Shown piece after piece: positions 1 through 9,881 of a DNA stretch of 64,000 bases; position 1 is the first letter of the stretch, and each line of letters opens with the position of its first letter. The stretch is from Streptomyces sp. NBC_01460 (GTDB taxonomy: Bacteria > Actinomycetota > Actinomycetes > Streptomycetales > Streptomycetaceae). Under the pieces are notes generated by a model, which was not told the DNA's origin, did no database searches, and saw only the letters and a program-made list of their open reading frames with translations. The DNA is taken from positions 496,001 to 560,000 of the forward strand of contig NZ_CP109473.1 of the NCBI RefSeq assembly GCF_036227405.1. The letters are read 5' to 3'. Position numbers and translations under genes: made by a program.

Positions 1-813
1 TCGGGGTCCCCCGCCCTTCTGTCCGAAGCCGCCCACTCGGTGGCGGACAGCGTGAACGAGGTCTTCCTGCTGGCCGCCCTGCGGCGCAGCAACCGTCCTC
101 CCGACGCCCGCCATCCCTTCGGGTACGGCAAGGAGCGCTACTTCTGGTCGCTCCTCGCCGCCGTGGGGATCTTCGTGGTGGGCGGCTGCTTCTCGTTCTT
201 CCAGGGCTTCGAGGCGCTGGGCAGCGACGGGCAGGAGTCACCCGACGGATACACGGTCGGCCTGATCGTCCTCGGCGTGGCCTTCCTCGCCGAAGGCGGT
301 TCGCTCGTCCGCGCGCTGCTGCAGCTCCGCCGGGAGAAGGGCGCGGCCCGTGACCCCGCGTTGCGGACGGTCATCGCCGAGGACAGCACGGCCGTGCTGG
401 GCGTACTGCTGGCCATGGCGGGGATGGTGCTGCACCTGGTCACGGGAGACGTCGTGTGGGAGGCATCGGCCTCCCTGGGGATCGGTCTGCTGCTGGTCTA
501 CGTCGCCTTCCGGCTCGGCAAGGACGCCCGGGACCGGCTGATCGGGGAGTCCGCGGATCCTGAGCTGCGCCAGGGTGTGGAGGAGTTCCTGACGTCCCAG
601 GACGAGATCGACAACGTCGCGGCCCTGTTCACCATGGGTCTGGGCCTCGACTCCGTGCTGGTGGCGGCCCGCGTCGATCTGGCGCCCGGCATCGACAGCG
701 AGGAGATCGAGCGGGTGTCCGTCCGCATCAAGCGGTCGATCGCCCGGAGCTGGCCGGAGGCCGAGCACGTCTTCCTCGACATCACGAACGCGCCGCCGCG
801 GGGCGGGGTGTGA
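1..813 (+). CDS. Cation diffusion facilitator (CDF) transporter, 5' end outside window
   Basis: The frame is open from base 1, so the start lies upstream. The first residues read SGSPALLSEAAHSVADSVNE, the HxxxD-containing second-helix signature of CDF metal/proton antiporters, in which His and Asp bind the transported Zn, Co, Fe or Mn ion. Several hydrophobic helices follow. The C-terminal part (SQDEIDNVAALFTMGLGLDSVLVAARVDL...) is the usual cytoplasmic ferredoxin-like dimerisation domain. The gene ends with TGA at 811-813. Family membership is clear; metal specificity cannot be read. About 30-40 N-terminal residues appear to be missing compared with the family. Confidence 0.88.
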   Translation, partial: SGSPALLSEAAHSVADSVNEVFLLAALRRSNRPPDARHPFGYGKERYFWSLLAAVGIFVVGGCFSFFQGFEALGSDGQESPDGYTVGLIVLGVAFLAEGGSLVRALLQLRREKGAARDPALRTVIAEDSTAVLGVLLAMAGMVLHLVTGDVVWEASASLGIGLLLVYVAFRLGKDARDRLIGESADPELRQGVEEFLTSQDEIDNVAALFTMGLGLDSVLVAARVDLAPGIDSEEIERVSVRIKRSIARSWPEAEHVFLDITNAPPRGGV

Positions 814-917
814 TCGCGGCGGCCGCGTGTTGCGGGAGTCGCCGACGCGCACGAGGCTGGTCCTGGCCCCGCGGCACCGAAGAAGTCATGCCGCAGAACC
901 GATAAGGCAGTGGGACC

Positions 918-1745
918 ATGACTACTGGCGATCCGCGGACCGCGCCGGAACCGGCGGTGCTGAGCGGTGCGAGCGCCCCGTGCTGGGTCCACCTGGTGAC
1001 CCGCGATCTGGAGGACGCGCAGCGCTTCTACGGCGCCGTCCTCGGCTGGACCTTCCGCCCGGGACCACTGGGCAGGGAATTCGTGATGGCCCGCTCCGAA
1101 GGCGTGCCCGTCGCGGGTATCGGCGCCGTGGCGTCCGCCTACCAGGTGGCCGTCGCCTGGATGCCCTACTTCTCGGTCCGGGACGCGGATGTCGTCTCCG
1201 ACCGCATCCGCGAACGCAGCGGGACCGTCGGGGTCGGCCCGCTGACCGTCGGACTGGGCCGAGCCGTCCTGGCCGCCGACCGGGACGGCGCCTCCTTCGG
1301 TGTCTGGGAGTGGACGGGCCGCGCGGCCACCCTCGCCCCTTCGGGGAACCAGGCCCACGCCTGGCTCCGGCTGCGCACGAGGGACGCCTTCGACGCCGCG
1401 ATCTTCTACGGCGAGGTCCTCGGCTGGGAGAGCGGGGAGCCGGGCGGGTGCGAGGTGGCGTACGTGAAGGAGGAGGTCCTCGTACGCTGCAACGGACGCC
1501 CCCTCGCCCGGATCAGCTCCGGCGCCGTGGAAGCCGCGCCCGACCCACAGGTGCGACCGCACTGGCAGGTCCAGTTCCCGGTGGCCGATGTGCGCGCGAC
1601 GGTCCTCGCGGCGGAGCGGAACGGGGGGACCCTCATGGAGCGGCGCGACGTCCAGCACGGGAGCGAGGCGACCCTCCGGGACCCGGACGGCGGACTCTTC
1701 ACCGTGACGGACGTACGCAGCCCGGAGGACGCCGACGAGGACTGA
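918..1745 (+). CDS. Two-domain VOC (glyoxalase/bleomycin-resistance fold) protein
   Basis: A 275-residue protein made of two VOC repeats. The first runs from about residue 15 to 130 (CWVHLVTRDLEDAQRFYGAVLGW) and the second from about 145 to 265 (AWLRLRTRDAFDAAIFYGEVLGWE, ending DPDGGLFTVTDV). Each copy has the FYxxVLGW hallmark that starts the metal-site module of VOC enzymes. The family spans glyoxalases, extradiol dioxygenases and drug-binding proteins, so the substrate is unknown. The ATG at 918 follows a weak ribosome site (aggcag). It converges on the DUF6328-like gene with only 21 bp between the stops. Confidence 0.85.
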   Translation: MTTGDPRTAPEPAVLSGASAPCWVHLVTRDLEDAQRFYGAVLGWTFRPGPLGREFVMARSEGVPVAGIGAVASAYQVAVAWMPYFSVRDADVVSDRIRERSGTVGVGPLTVGLGRAVLAADRDGASFGVWEWTGRAATLAPSGNQAHAWLRLRTRDAFDAAIFYGEVLGWESGEPGGCEVAYVKEEVLVRCNGRPLARISSGAVEAAPDPQVRPHWQVQFPVADVRATVLAAERNGGTLMERRDVQHGSEATLRDPDGGLFTVTDVRSPEDADED

Positions 1746-1766
1746 CGGGCCGACGAGGACCGACGG

Positions 1767-2345
1767 TCAGGGGCGCGGGTCGGATTCGTCGTCCGGCGCT
1801 CCGCAGTCCTCGCCGGGCCGGAGGCCGTTGTTCCGGGCGATGGCCCACAGCGGGAAGACGAACCAGCAGACCAGGAACCACAGGGCCATGGCGCCGACCA
1901 GCCACAGGGCCACCACGTTGTGCAACGCCACCCGCATGATGAGCAGGAGCGTGCTGCACATCGTGCAGAAGAGGAGGCCGAGCCCCAGCTTCGTCAGGCG
2001 GGAGGCCCAGGTGACCGTCTGGGGCTTCATCCTGCGGCCGGTGAGCAGCCGGTGGTACGACACGGGCCCTATCAGCGCGGCCGCCGTCGCCGACCCGAGC
2101 ATGACGGTCACGACGTAGATGTTCCGGTCGACGGTGGAGAGGTCGGCGAAGCGGGGCTGGAAGACCACGGCGAGCAGGAAGCCGAACAGGATCTGGACAC
2201 CGGTCTGCGCGACGCGGAGCTCCTGCAGCAGTTCGCCCCACTGCCGGTCCGCCCGCTCCTCCTCGGTCTCCCGCCGTCCGCTGCGCGGGTTCGTCCCCGC
2301 CCCGTCTCTGCCGTTCCCACCGTTGCCCATGGGTATCTGACCCAT
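1767..2345 (-). CDS. DUF6328-like four-helix membrane protein
   Basis: A 192-residue integral membrane protein resembling actinobacterial DUF6328 proteins. A charged N-terminal segment (ETEEERADRQWGELLQELRVAQTG) leads into VQILFGFLLAVVFQPRF, followed by three more hydrophobic helices and an acidic tail. The conserved-looking feature is the ELLQELRVAQTGVQILF stretch at the start of helix 1. I chose the ATG at 2345 because it follows GGGGGAGG at good spacing; an in-frame GTG at 2360 is the alternative. The function is unknown. Confidence 0.75.
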   Translation of the reverse strand: MGQIPMGNGGNGRDGAGTNPRSGRRETEEERADRQWGELLQELRVAQTGVQILFGFLLAVVFQPRFADLSTVDRNIYVVTVMLGSATAAALIGPVSYHRLLTGRRMKPQTVTWASRLTKLGLGLLFCTMCSTLLLIMRVALHNVVALWLVGAMALWFLVCWFVFPLWAIARNNGLRPGEDCGAPDDESDPRP

Positions 2346-2648
2346 CACTGCCTCCCCCACCTCGTAGAGGTGGTACTGGTGCCCCGCGAAGCCGTCATGA
2401 ATCCTGCGTCATCCGCGCCCGCGGGCAGCCGCGGGTCGGCGCGCCTGCCGATGCTCTCCATGGTGGCAGCCGCGGGGGAATCCACCACAGCTGCCGCCTG
2501 CGGGGCGGGAGACGACCCTCGACCACGGGCCACGACCTCGACGCACCGTGACAACTCGCTTAGGATCGTCGTACGGCATCGCGCGTCGGTCACCGTCCGG
2601 GTGAGGCGTGGAGGTAGCCCGTGAGATGCCTGTTGGAGGCATTCCACC
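2346..2648. other. Intergenic region with one promoter candidate
   Basis: About 300 bp between two divergent genes. No convincing coding sequence is seen; the open frames here are shadows. The one supported signal is the promoter candidate at 2538-2566 facing the VOC gene. Confidence 0.5.
2538..2566 (+). promoter_or_regulatory. Candidate vegetative promoter for the downstream VOC gene
   Basis: TCGACG at 2538-2543 and TAGGAT at 2561-2566 are separated by 17 bp. The -10 fits the streptomycete TAGRRT consensus exactly; the -35 matches TTGACR at four positions. Transcription would begin near 2573, about 75 nt before the GTG at 2649. Confidence 0.45.
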
Positions 2649-3035
2649 GTGCCAGTCGAGTTGAACCACACCATCGTTCATTGCCGGGACAACCGGGAGT
2701 CCGCCGAGTTCCTGGCGAACCTCCTGGGTCTCACCATCGGGACGGAGTGGGGACCCTTCATCCCCGTCGTCCTCGCGAACGGCGTCACGCTGGACTTCGC
2801 GACCGTTCCCGCGGAATCGATCACCGTGCAGCACTACGCGTTCCTCGTCTCCGAGGCGGAGTTCGACGTCGCCTTCGGACACATCGAGGCGCAGGGGATC
2901 ACCTACTACGCGGATCCCCACCAGAAGCACCCCGGCGAGATCAACCACAACGACGGCGGACGCGGGGTGTACTTCCCCGATCCGAGCGGTCACGGGATGG
3001 AGCTCATCACCCGCCCGTACGGCGGCTGGTCGTAG
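2649..3035 (+). CDS. Single-domain VOC family protein
   Basis: A 128-residue protein that is one complete VOC unit. It opens with ELNHTIVHCRDNRESAEFLANLLG and ends DPSGHGMELITRPYGGW. The His near the start, the central His/Glu positions and the terminal GHGMELI strand fit the metal-binding positions of ring-cleavage-type VOC proteins. It starts at GTG 2649, with GGAGG about 10 nt upstream. The substrate is unknown. A very strong terminator follows directly. Confidence 0.8.
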   Translation: MPVELNHTIVHCRDNRESAEFLANLLGLTIGTEWGPFIPVVLANGVTLDFATVPAESITVQHYAFLVSEAEFDVAFGHIEAQGITYYADPHQKHPGEINHNDGGRGVYFPDPSGHGMELITRPYGGWS

Positions 3036-3069
3036 CGGTCTCCCTTGTCCGGCGCACGACCCGCACGAC

Positions 3070-3106
3070 CCGTACGGCCCGGCAGGCATCCTGCCGGGCC
3101 GTACGG
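3070..3106. terminator. 17-bp perfect hairpin between convergent genes
   Basis: The arms 3070-3086 and 3090-3106 are perfect inverted repeats of 17 bp (CCGTACGGCCCGGCAGG) with a three-base CAT loop. The hairpin sits between the VOC stop and the stop of the minus-strand GNAT gene, so it can serve both directions. There is no T-run, as is common in streptomycetes. Confidence 0.85.
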
Positions 3107-3107
3107 C

Positions 3108-3590
3108 TCAGGACGTCGTGTCGACCGGGAGGGCCAGTTCCGGCCGGTCCCACATCACGGCGGGCGGACGGGCCACGACGGTACCGGTGCGTTCGGCGCC
3201 CACGGCACGGTAGAAACCCTCGGCCGGCGGGTGCGCGACCACGCGTACGGAGTCCAGGCCGGCCCGGCGTGCCTCCTCGCGCAGATGGGCGACGAGGAGG
3301 CGTCCGATCCCCCGGCCCTGGGCGTCGTCGGCGACGAACATGAGGTCGAGCTCCGGCGGGGACAGGACCAGGGCGTAGAACCCGAGCACCCGGCCGTCCT
3401 CGTCGACGGCCGCGTGGACGGCATGGGCCTCGATGTAGTCCGGGCCGACCTTGTACCCCTCCACCATGGGCGCGTACGGGCCCTCGTAGGCGCGCGACCT
3501 GGTGACCAGGCGCGTGAGCCGCTTCGCGTCCCGCGCGACGGCCCGCCTGACACGGACCCCGCCGTGTCCGCCCGTAACGCTCGATCTCAT
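3108..3590 (-). CDS. GNAT family N-acetyltransferase
   Basis: A GNAT-fold acetyl-CoA-dependent acyltransferase of about 160 residues. The pyrophosphate-binding motif A is clear: LMFVADDAQGRGIGRLLVAHLREEARRAG, containing Q/R-x-x-G-x-G/A. A later segment (VRVVAHPPAEGFYRAVGAERTG) corresponds to motif B with its typical Tyr. I prefer the ATG at 3590: a TAATAC -10-like hexamer lies seven bases upstream, so the mRNA may be leaderless. An in-frame GTG at 3617 is possible. The acceptor substrate is unknown. Confidence 0.82.
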   Translation of the reverse strand: MRSSVTGGHGGVRVRRAVARDAKRLTRLVTRSRAYEGPYAPMVEGYKVGPDYIEAHAVHAAVDEDGRVLGFYALVLSPPELDLMFVADDAQGRGIGRLLVAHLREEARRAGLDSVRVVAHPPAEGFYRAVGAERTGTVVARPPAVMWDRPELALPVDTTS

Positions 3591-3660
3591 GAGGCGAGTA
3601 TTACGCACACCGGTCACGCACCACGCATCATGCGCGGCGCCCGCGCCACGGCGCGGTCGT

Positions 3661-4065
3661 TCAGCGACCGTGCCGCCCGGCGTGCCACTCGCTCACGAGC
3701 GCGTCGATGTCGAACGGCGCGAGATGCAGCGGCGGTCCTTCCGGCGGTCTGGCCAGGGCCTCGCGGATCCTCTCGTTGATGCCGGTCAGGATGCGGCGGA
3801 CCTCCGCCTCCGACCGGGCCCGGAACGCTTCCTCCCGGGCGTCCTCCGCGGCCTTGCGCAGGGCGAGCGAGGGCGGGAGCGCCGACAGGCCCTCGCGTTC
3901 CATCTTCGCCTTGATCCACCACATCGCGTCGTAAGGCCTGTCCAGGCCGGGAATCGGTCGGCCCGCACCCGGCAGGTCGGCGAAGGAGCCGCGCTCCTCG
4001 GCCTCGCGGATCTGCCGGTCCACCCATGTCTCGAAGCTGACCCCGGCGGGTTTGCGCTCGGTCAC
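3661..4065 (-). CDS. DUF1992 (DnaJ-subfamily C28-like) protein
   Basis: A 134-residue protein matching the DUF1992 family. The diagnostic stretch ETWVDRQIREAEERGSFADL is followed by PGAGRPIPGLD and WWIKAKMEREGL; this FxxLPGxGKPL-type element is the family hallmark. The GTG at 4065 was chosen over upstream starts because GAGAGGGG sits just ahead of it and the conserved part begins immediately (VTERKPAGVSFE). Distant homologues occur in eukaryotic DNAJC28, but the bacterial role is not established. Confidence 0.82.
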   Translation of the reverse strand: MTERKPAGVSFETWVDRQIREAEERGSFADLPGAGRPIPGLDRPYDAMWWIKAKMEREGLSALPPSLALRKAAEDAREEAFRARSEAEVRRILTGINERIREALARPPEGPPLHLAPFDIDALVSEWHAGRHGR

Positions 4066-4293
4066 CGCGTGCCCCTCTCGCCACTCGGTCCGGACGGCTC
4101 GGTGTCCGCCCCGCATCGTCCGGTTTCGGCACGATCCAGGATACCGGCGGCTTCCCTGCCTTGAACGGTGCCGAGTGGGTACACGGCTGGTGCAGACAGC
4201 CCGGCCATACACCGAACCTGGCCCGAACCGGAAGGGGTTGACGAGAGTGGAACAGCACGGCGCACCGGCCGCGGACCGACGGGAGCGTCACCC

Positions 4294-4869
4294 ATGACGA
4301 CCGTGGTGATCATCGTTGCCGTCGTCCTGGTGGCAGCGCTCGCCTTCTTCCTCATCCGTGGCCGCAGCACCGGCGGCCGAGGACTGCAGCGCCGCTTCGG
4401 ACCCGAGTACGACCGCACGGTCGCCCGGCACGACGGCGACACCAAGGCGGCCGAACACGAGCTCTCCGAGCGTGTGAAGCAGCACGGCTCCCTGTCCGAG
4501 CGGCCCCTGTCGGCGGAGGCCCGCGAGGGGTACTCCCGCCGCTGGGCCGAGGTGCAGGAGCAGTTCATCGACTCCCCCAAGGACGCGGTCGTCGCGGCCG
4601 ACGCCCTCCTGGCGCAGCTGGCACGTGACCGGGGCTTCCCGGACGGCGACAGCTTCGAGGAGCAGACGGCCGCCCTCTCCGTGCATCACGCCCACCAGGT
4701 CGACGGCTACCGCAGGGTGCACACGGCGGTGCGCGGCCAGGGCGGCACGGAAGAGATGCGGAAGGCCCTGATCGAGTCCCGGGCACTCTTCGACGTGCTG
4801 CTCGCGGACGCGCCGGACGCGCCGACACAGACGGACCGACACGAGACGAAAGGCAGTGCAACAGCATGA
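4294..4869 (+). CDS. Small single-pass membrane protein, paralogous to its neighbour
   Basis: A 191-residue protein with one N-terminal membrane helix (MTTVVIIVAVVLVAALAFFL) and a charged, mostly helical cytoplasmic part. The C-terminal half (RWAEVQEQFIDSPKDAVVAA ... ALFDVLLAD) resembles the C-terminal half of the next gene, suggesting duplication. The ATG at 4294 follows GGGAG at 7-8 nt; upstream in-frame starts lack this. The stop overlaps the next ATG (ATGA), so the two are translationally coupled. I know the gene only as a recurrent actinobacterial hypothetical; the function is unknown. Confidence 0.75.
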   Translation: MTTVVIIVAVVLVAALAFFLIRGRSTGGRGLQRRFGPEYDRTVARHDGDTKAAEHELSERVKQHGSLSERPLSAEAREGYSRRWAEVQEQFIDSPKDAVVAADALLAQLARDRGFPDGDSFEEQTAALSVHHAHQVDGYRRVHTAVRGQGGTEEMRKALIESRALFDVLLADAPDAPTQTDRHETKGSATA

Positions 4870-5465
4870 CCGACCGTATTGAGCCCACGACCGATGCAGC
4901 CTCCGCCAAGGAGCCGCGCCACAACGGCACTCCGGAGACCACCCCGTCGACGACGCCCGGAACGACGTCGGCCAGAACGCCGGGAGAGACTCCGGGCAGG
5001 ACGCCCGGAGCGGCCTCGGACAGGACGTCCGCAGGAGCAGCCGGAATCACGTCCGGGGACAGCAAGAGCCTGAAGCCGAAGAGCGGCGGCCCCGACGACC
5101 TGAGCGTCCCGCCGGCACCGCGCACGGCACCCGCCGCGCAGGCGTCCGAGCGGACCGGTCGTCACGGGACCACCGGCACCGGCACCGTTACGGAGGGCCC
5201 CCTGGTCTCCCGCGACCACCAGGACAAGCTCTCGCAGCGTATGCAGCAGGCCGTCACCGACTTCGTCGAGAGCCCTCGCCGGGCCGTCGAGGAGGCGGAC
5301 AGCACGTTCGACGAGATCGTCTCGGGCCTGACCGAAGCCCTCACGGAACGCAGGCGCGTCCTGCGCGCGAGCTGGCAGGAGCAGGACACCGATGCCCAGA
5401 CCGAGGAGCTGCGGATAGCGCTCCAGCGCTACCGCGACATCAGTGAACAGCTGCTGAAGATCTGA
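4866..5465 (+). CDS. Thr/Pro-rich hypothetical protein with conserved helical C-terminus
   Basis: A 199-residue soluble protein coupled to the preceding gene by ATGA. Residues about 20-65 are low complexity, built from TPG-containing near-repeats (TPGTT, TPGET, TPGRT, TPGAA), presumably disordered. The C-terminal 75 residues (SQRMQQAVTDFVESPRRAVEEA ... YRDISEQLLKI) align by eye with the C-terminal part of the membrane-anchored neighbour, including the F(I/V)(D/E)SP(K/R) core. The pair may form a membrane-tethered complex; that is inference. No enzyme motif is visible. Confidence 0.72.
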   Translation: MTDRIEPTTDAASAKEPRHNGTPETTPSTTPGTTSARTPGETPGRTPGAASDRTSAGAAGITSGDSKSLKPKSGGPDDLSVPPAPRTAPAAQASERTGRHGTTGTGTVTEGPLVSRDHQDKLSQRMQQAVTDFVESPRRAVEEADSTFDEIVSGLTEALTERRRVLRASWQEQDTDAQTEELRIALQRYRDISEQLLKI

Positions 5466-5481
5466 GCGGTGCGGCGACCGC

Positions 5482-5521
5482 CCGGCCCGGTGCCACGTCC
5501 CTCGACGCGGCGCCGGGCCGG
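5482..5521. terminator. GC-rich hairpin between convergent genes
   Basis: 5482-5494 (CCGGCCCGGTGCC) pairs with 5509-5521 (GGCGCCGGGCCGG), giving 13 pairs including one G-T wobble around a 14-nt loop. It lies between the stop of the Thr/Pro-rich gene and that of the phosphatase gene on the other strand. Confidence 0.7.
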
Positions 5522-5562
5522 TCCGCGTCCGGGGCCGCGGATCCGGGCCGCGGAACGGACCG

Positions 5563-6360
5563 TCAGGCCGGTACGGCCAGGTCGGCGCGGAGCCGCTCGG
5601 CCACGGCGGAAGGCAGCCGCAGCGCCTTGCTCAGGTATCCGTCCAGCCCGCCCCAGCGCTCGTCCATGGCGTCCAGGGCCGCCTCCAGGTAGCGGGGCCT
5701 GGCCTCGATGACCGCGGAGGCGATGTCCGGGTCCCCGCCCTCGTCGAGGAAGCGCCGTACGGCCGGCCCGTAGGCGGCGCGAACCGCCCGGTTCACCGCG
5801 AGGAACTCCGCGCGCACGACCTCGCGCGACGCACCCGCCATCATCAGGAGCAGAGCGGTGGCCCAGCCCGTCCGGTCCTTCCCCGTCGCGCAGTGGAAGA
5901 GCAGCGGTCTCGCCCGTGGGTCCGAGACGGTGTCGAGGAAGGCGCGGTAGGCGGCTGCCGCGCCCGGGGAGAGGACCATCTTCCGGTAGGTCTGCGCGAA
6001 GAGTTCCTCGGCCTTCCCGCCGCCGAGCAGGGCCGCTGCTCCGTCCGGGTCACTGAGGAGCGCCCGCAGCCGCGCCGGCGACACGCCAGGGTTGTCACCG
6101 AGGACGTCCGCGACGAAGAGCCTGGCACCCGTCGGAAGCCGGTCGGGCGCCCACTGGCGCTCCTCGGCGGTGCGCAGATCGACCACGGTGCGGATGCCGA
6201 GCGCGGCCACCGCCATGTCGTGCTCGGCGTCGAAATCGCTCAGCTGACCCGAGCGCAGAAGGATTCCCTGCCTCAGGCGGCGGTCGCGCCCCAGGGCGAT
6301 GCCGCCCAGATCGCGCAGGTTGACAACGGTCGAAGCGGGGACGGCCCGGGCGGTCTGCAC
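5563..6360 (-). CDS. Tyrosine-protein phosphatase (Y_phosphatase3 type)
   Basis: A 265-residue protein with the cysteine-phosphatase P-loop HCATGKDRTG at residues 156-165. Cys157 is the nucleophile and Arg163 binds the phosphate. The N-terminal NLRDLGG...LRQGILLRSGQL block and the VVDLRTAEER segment are typical of the MptpB/Siw14-like group, many of which act on phosphotyrosine and some on phosphoinositides. I chose the GTG at 6360 (AAAGAGG nine bases upstream); an in-frame start at 6429 would add a non-conserved extension. No signal peptide is seen, so it is probably cytosolic. Confidence 0.85.
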   Translation of the reverse strand: MQTARAVPASTVVNLRDLGGIALGRDRRLRQGILLRSGQLSDFDAEHDMAVAALGIRTVVDLRTAEERQWAPDRLPTGARLFVADVLGDNPGVSPARLRALLSDPDGAAALLGGGKAEELFAQTYRKMVLSPGAAAAYRAFLDTVSDPRARPLLFHCATGKDRTGWATALLLMMAGASREVVRAEFLAVNRAVRAAYGPAVRRFLDEGGDPDIASAVIEARPRYLEAALDAMDERWGGLDGYLSKALRLPSAVAERLRADLAVPA

Positions 6361-6465
6361 GATGAACTGCCTCTTTCCCGACAGACTGCAGGTCGGAATC
6401 AACGTCGCACGGCGTGCGCATATCGACAAAAGGAAACGCGAGGGACCGGGTACCGGCCGCCGAGG

Positions 6466-6960
6466 TCAGTCGGCGAGGATCCTCGTCTTCTGCGAAGCGA
6501 ACTCGGCCTCGGTGAGGACGCCCCGCTGCCTCAGGTCGGCGAGCCGCTCGAGGAGCGTGATGACGTCGTCCCCGCCGTCCGCCGGGATCCTCTCGTGCGC
6601 CAGGAGCCGGCCACCCGCGTCCTGGACCGCTCGGGTGAGAGGCACCGACCAGAGGTCCTCCCATACGATCAGCGCGGCGGAGCCCTCCTCGGGCAGGCCG
6701 TCGAGGACGTCGAGATCCGTGATCTTCGGCATCCCGGCGGGCCGGTCGTCCGGTGGTTCGAACGACACCAGCCCTCGAGGGTCCATCTCCCGGAGGCCGA
6801 CATGCTCGGGAGCACCGCCTCCGGCTCTTCGGGCGAAGGCCAGATCGAGGATGCGTACGGCCTCGGAGGCGACGGCTTCGGCCAGTACGGGCGCGATCGC
6901 CTCGGCGAAGCTTCCGCCGGGAAAGGTGACGACGAGGTACTCCACGGGTCCCACGGCCAC
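6466..6960 (-). CDS. DUF6325-like protein with C-terminal SHOCT domain
   Basis: A 164-residue protein. The N-terminal part (GPVEYLVVTFPGGSFAEAIAPVLAEAV...ILDLAFARR...LIVWEDLWSVPL) is a ferredoxin-like fold seen in actinobacterial DUF6325 proteins. The last 32 residues (ITLLERLADLRQRGVLTEAEF) are a SHOCT motif, a short helical hairpin often used for oligomerisation or membrane recruitment. GTG 6960 follows GGGGAAGGA at proper spacing; longer starts upstream lack such a site. It is divergent from the UvrA-like gene. The function is unknown. Confidence 0.75.
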   Translation of the reverse strand: MAVGPVEYLVVTFPGGSFAEAIAPVLAEAVASEAVRILDLAFARRAGGGAPEHVGLREMDPRGLVSFEPPDDRPAGMPKITDLDVLDGLPEEGSAALIVWEDLWSVPLTRAVQDAGGRLLAHERIPADGGDDVITLLERLADLRQRGVLTEAEFASQKTRILAD

Positions 6961-7330
6961 GGTACGTCCTTCCCCTGCGGTTCTGGGTCGACAGCAGCAT
7001 AACTTCGGACAATCCGTGACGCACTGTGAAAAGTCCTGGCGGGAAAGGTAGGGGCGAGACGCCTCCTGCGGCACGCCTCTCCCGCAACCGATCAGGAATG
7101 GAGAAGCAGAAGCCCCCCGCCCCCCGTAGCGTGACGCACAGGGGAATCAGGGGTTCGCGGTGCTCCGTCGGCGTGTTCGGCGGCCGGCCGCACCTCAACC
7201 GGGCTCGCCGGTGATTCCGCCCCGGCCGGCACCACCGGTCCGACAGGAAACCACCGTTGCCGCGACCACGCCGGTGACACCGACGGGTTCCGCGAGAGCG
7301 GATCCGCGAACAGATGGAGAGACGACGAGC
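6961..7330. other. 370-bp divergent intergenic region with a long-range stem
   Basis: No gene is supported here. GGAATCA at 7143-7149 and TGATTCC at 7212-7218 form a 7-bp long-range inverted repeat enclosing the GC-rich GGCGGCCGGCCGC, all within the presumed 5' leader of the UvrA-like gene. The UvrA frame stays open back to 7160, but the conserved protein begins only at the ATG at 7331. A TATGCT element near 6997 on the minus strand could be the -10 of the SHOCT gene. Confidence 0.4.
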
Positions 7331-9715
<2,385 letters not shown>

Positions 9716-9725
9716 CCCGGGGGCA

Positions 9726-9758
9726 GCCCGACGCCGAGCCCCGTGCCCGGCGTCGGGC
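9726..9758 (+). terminator. Terminator after the UvrA-like gene
   Basis: An 11-bp perfect stem (GCCCGACGCCG 9726-9736 with CGGCGTCGGGC 9748-9758) around an 11-nt loop begins ten bases after the stop codon. Confidence 0.8.
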
Positions 9759-9869
9759 CTCGCTCTCGCCCGTGTCGTGGACAAGGCCGCTCCACCCCAG
9801 GTAATCCGGCACAATTCGGAGAGGGCAAGGTCACAGCCGGTTGGCCTGCTGCTCATCGGAGTGCTGACC

Positions 9870-9875
9870 TAGCAT
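9870..9875 (+). promoter_or_regulatory. -10 element implying a leaderless mutA transcript
   Basis: TAGCAT ends six bases before the mutA ATG, and there is no Shine-Dalgarno sequence. The expected transcription start is the A of the ATG. No good -35 lies 16-18 bp upstream, so this rests on the -10 and its spacing only. Confidence 0.4.
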
Positions 9876-9881
9876 CTGAGC

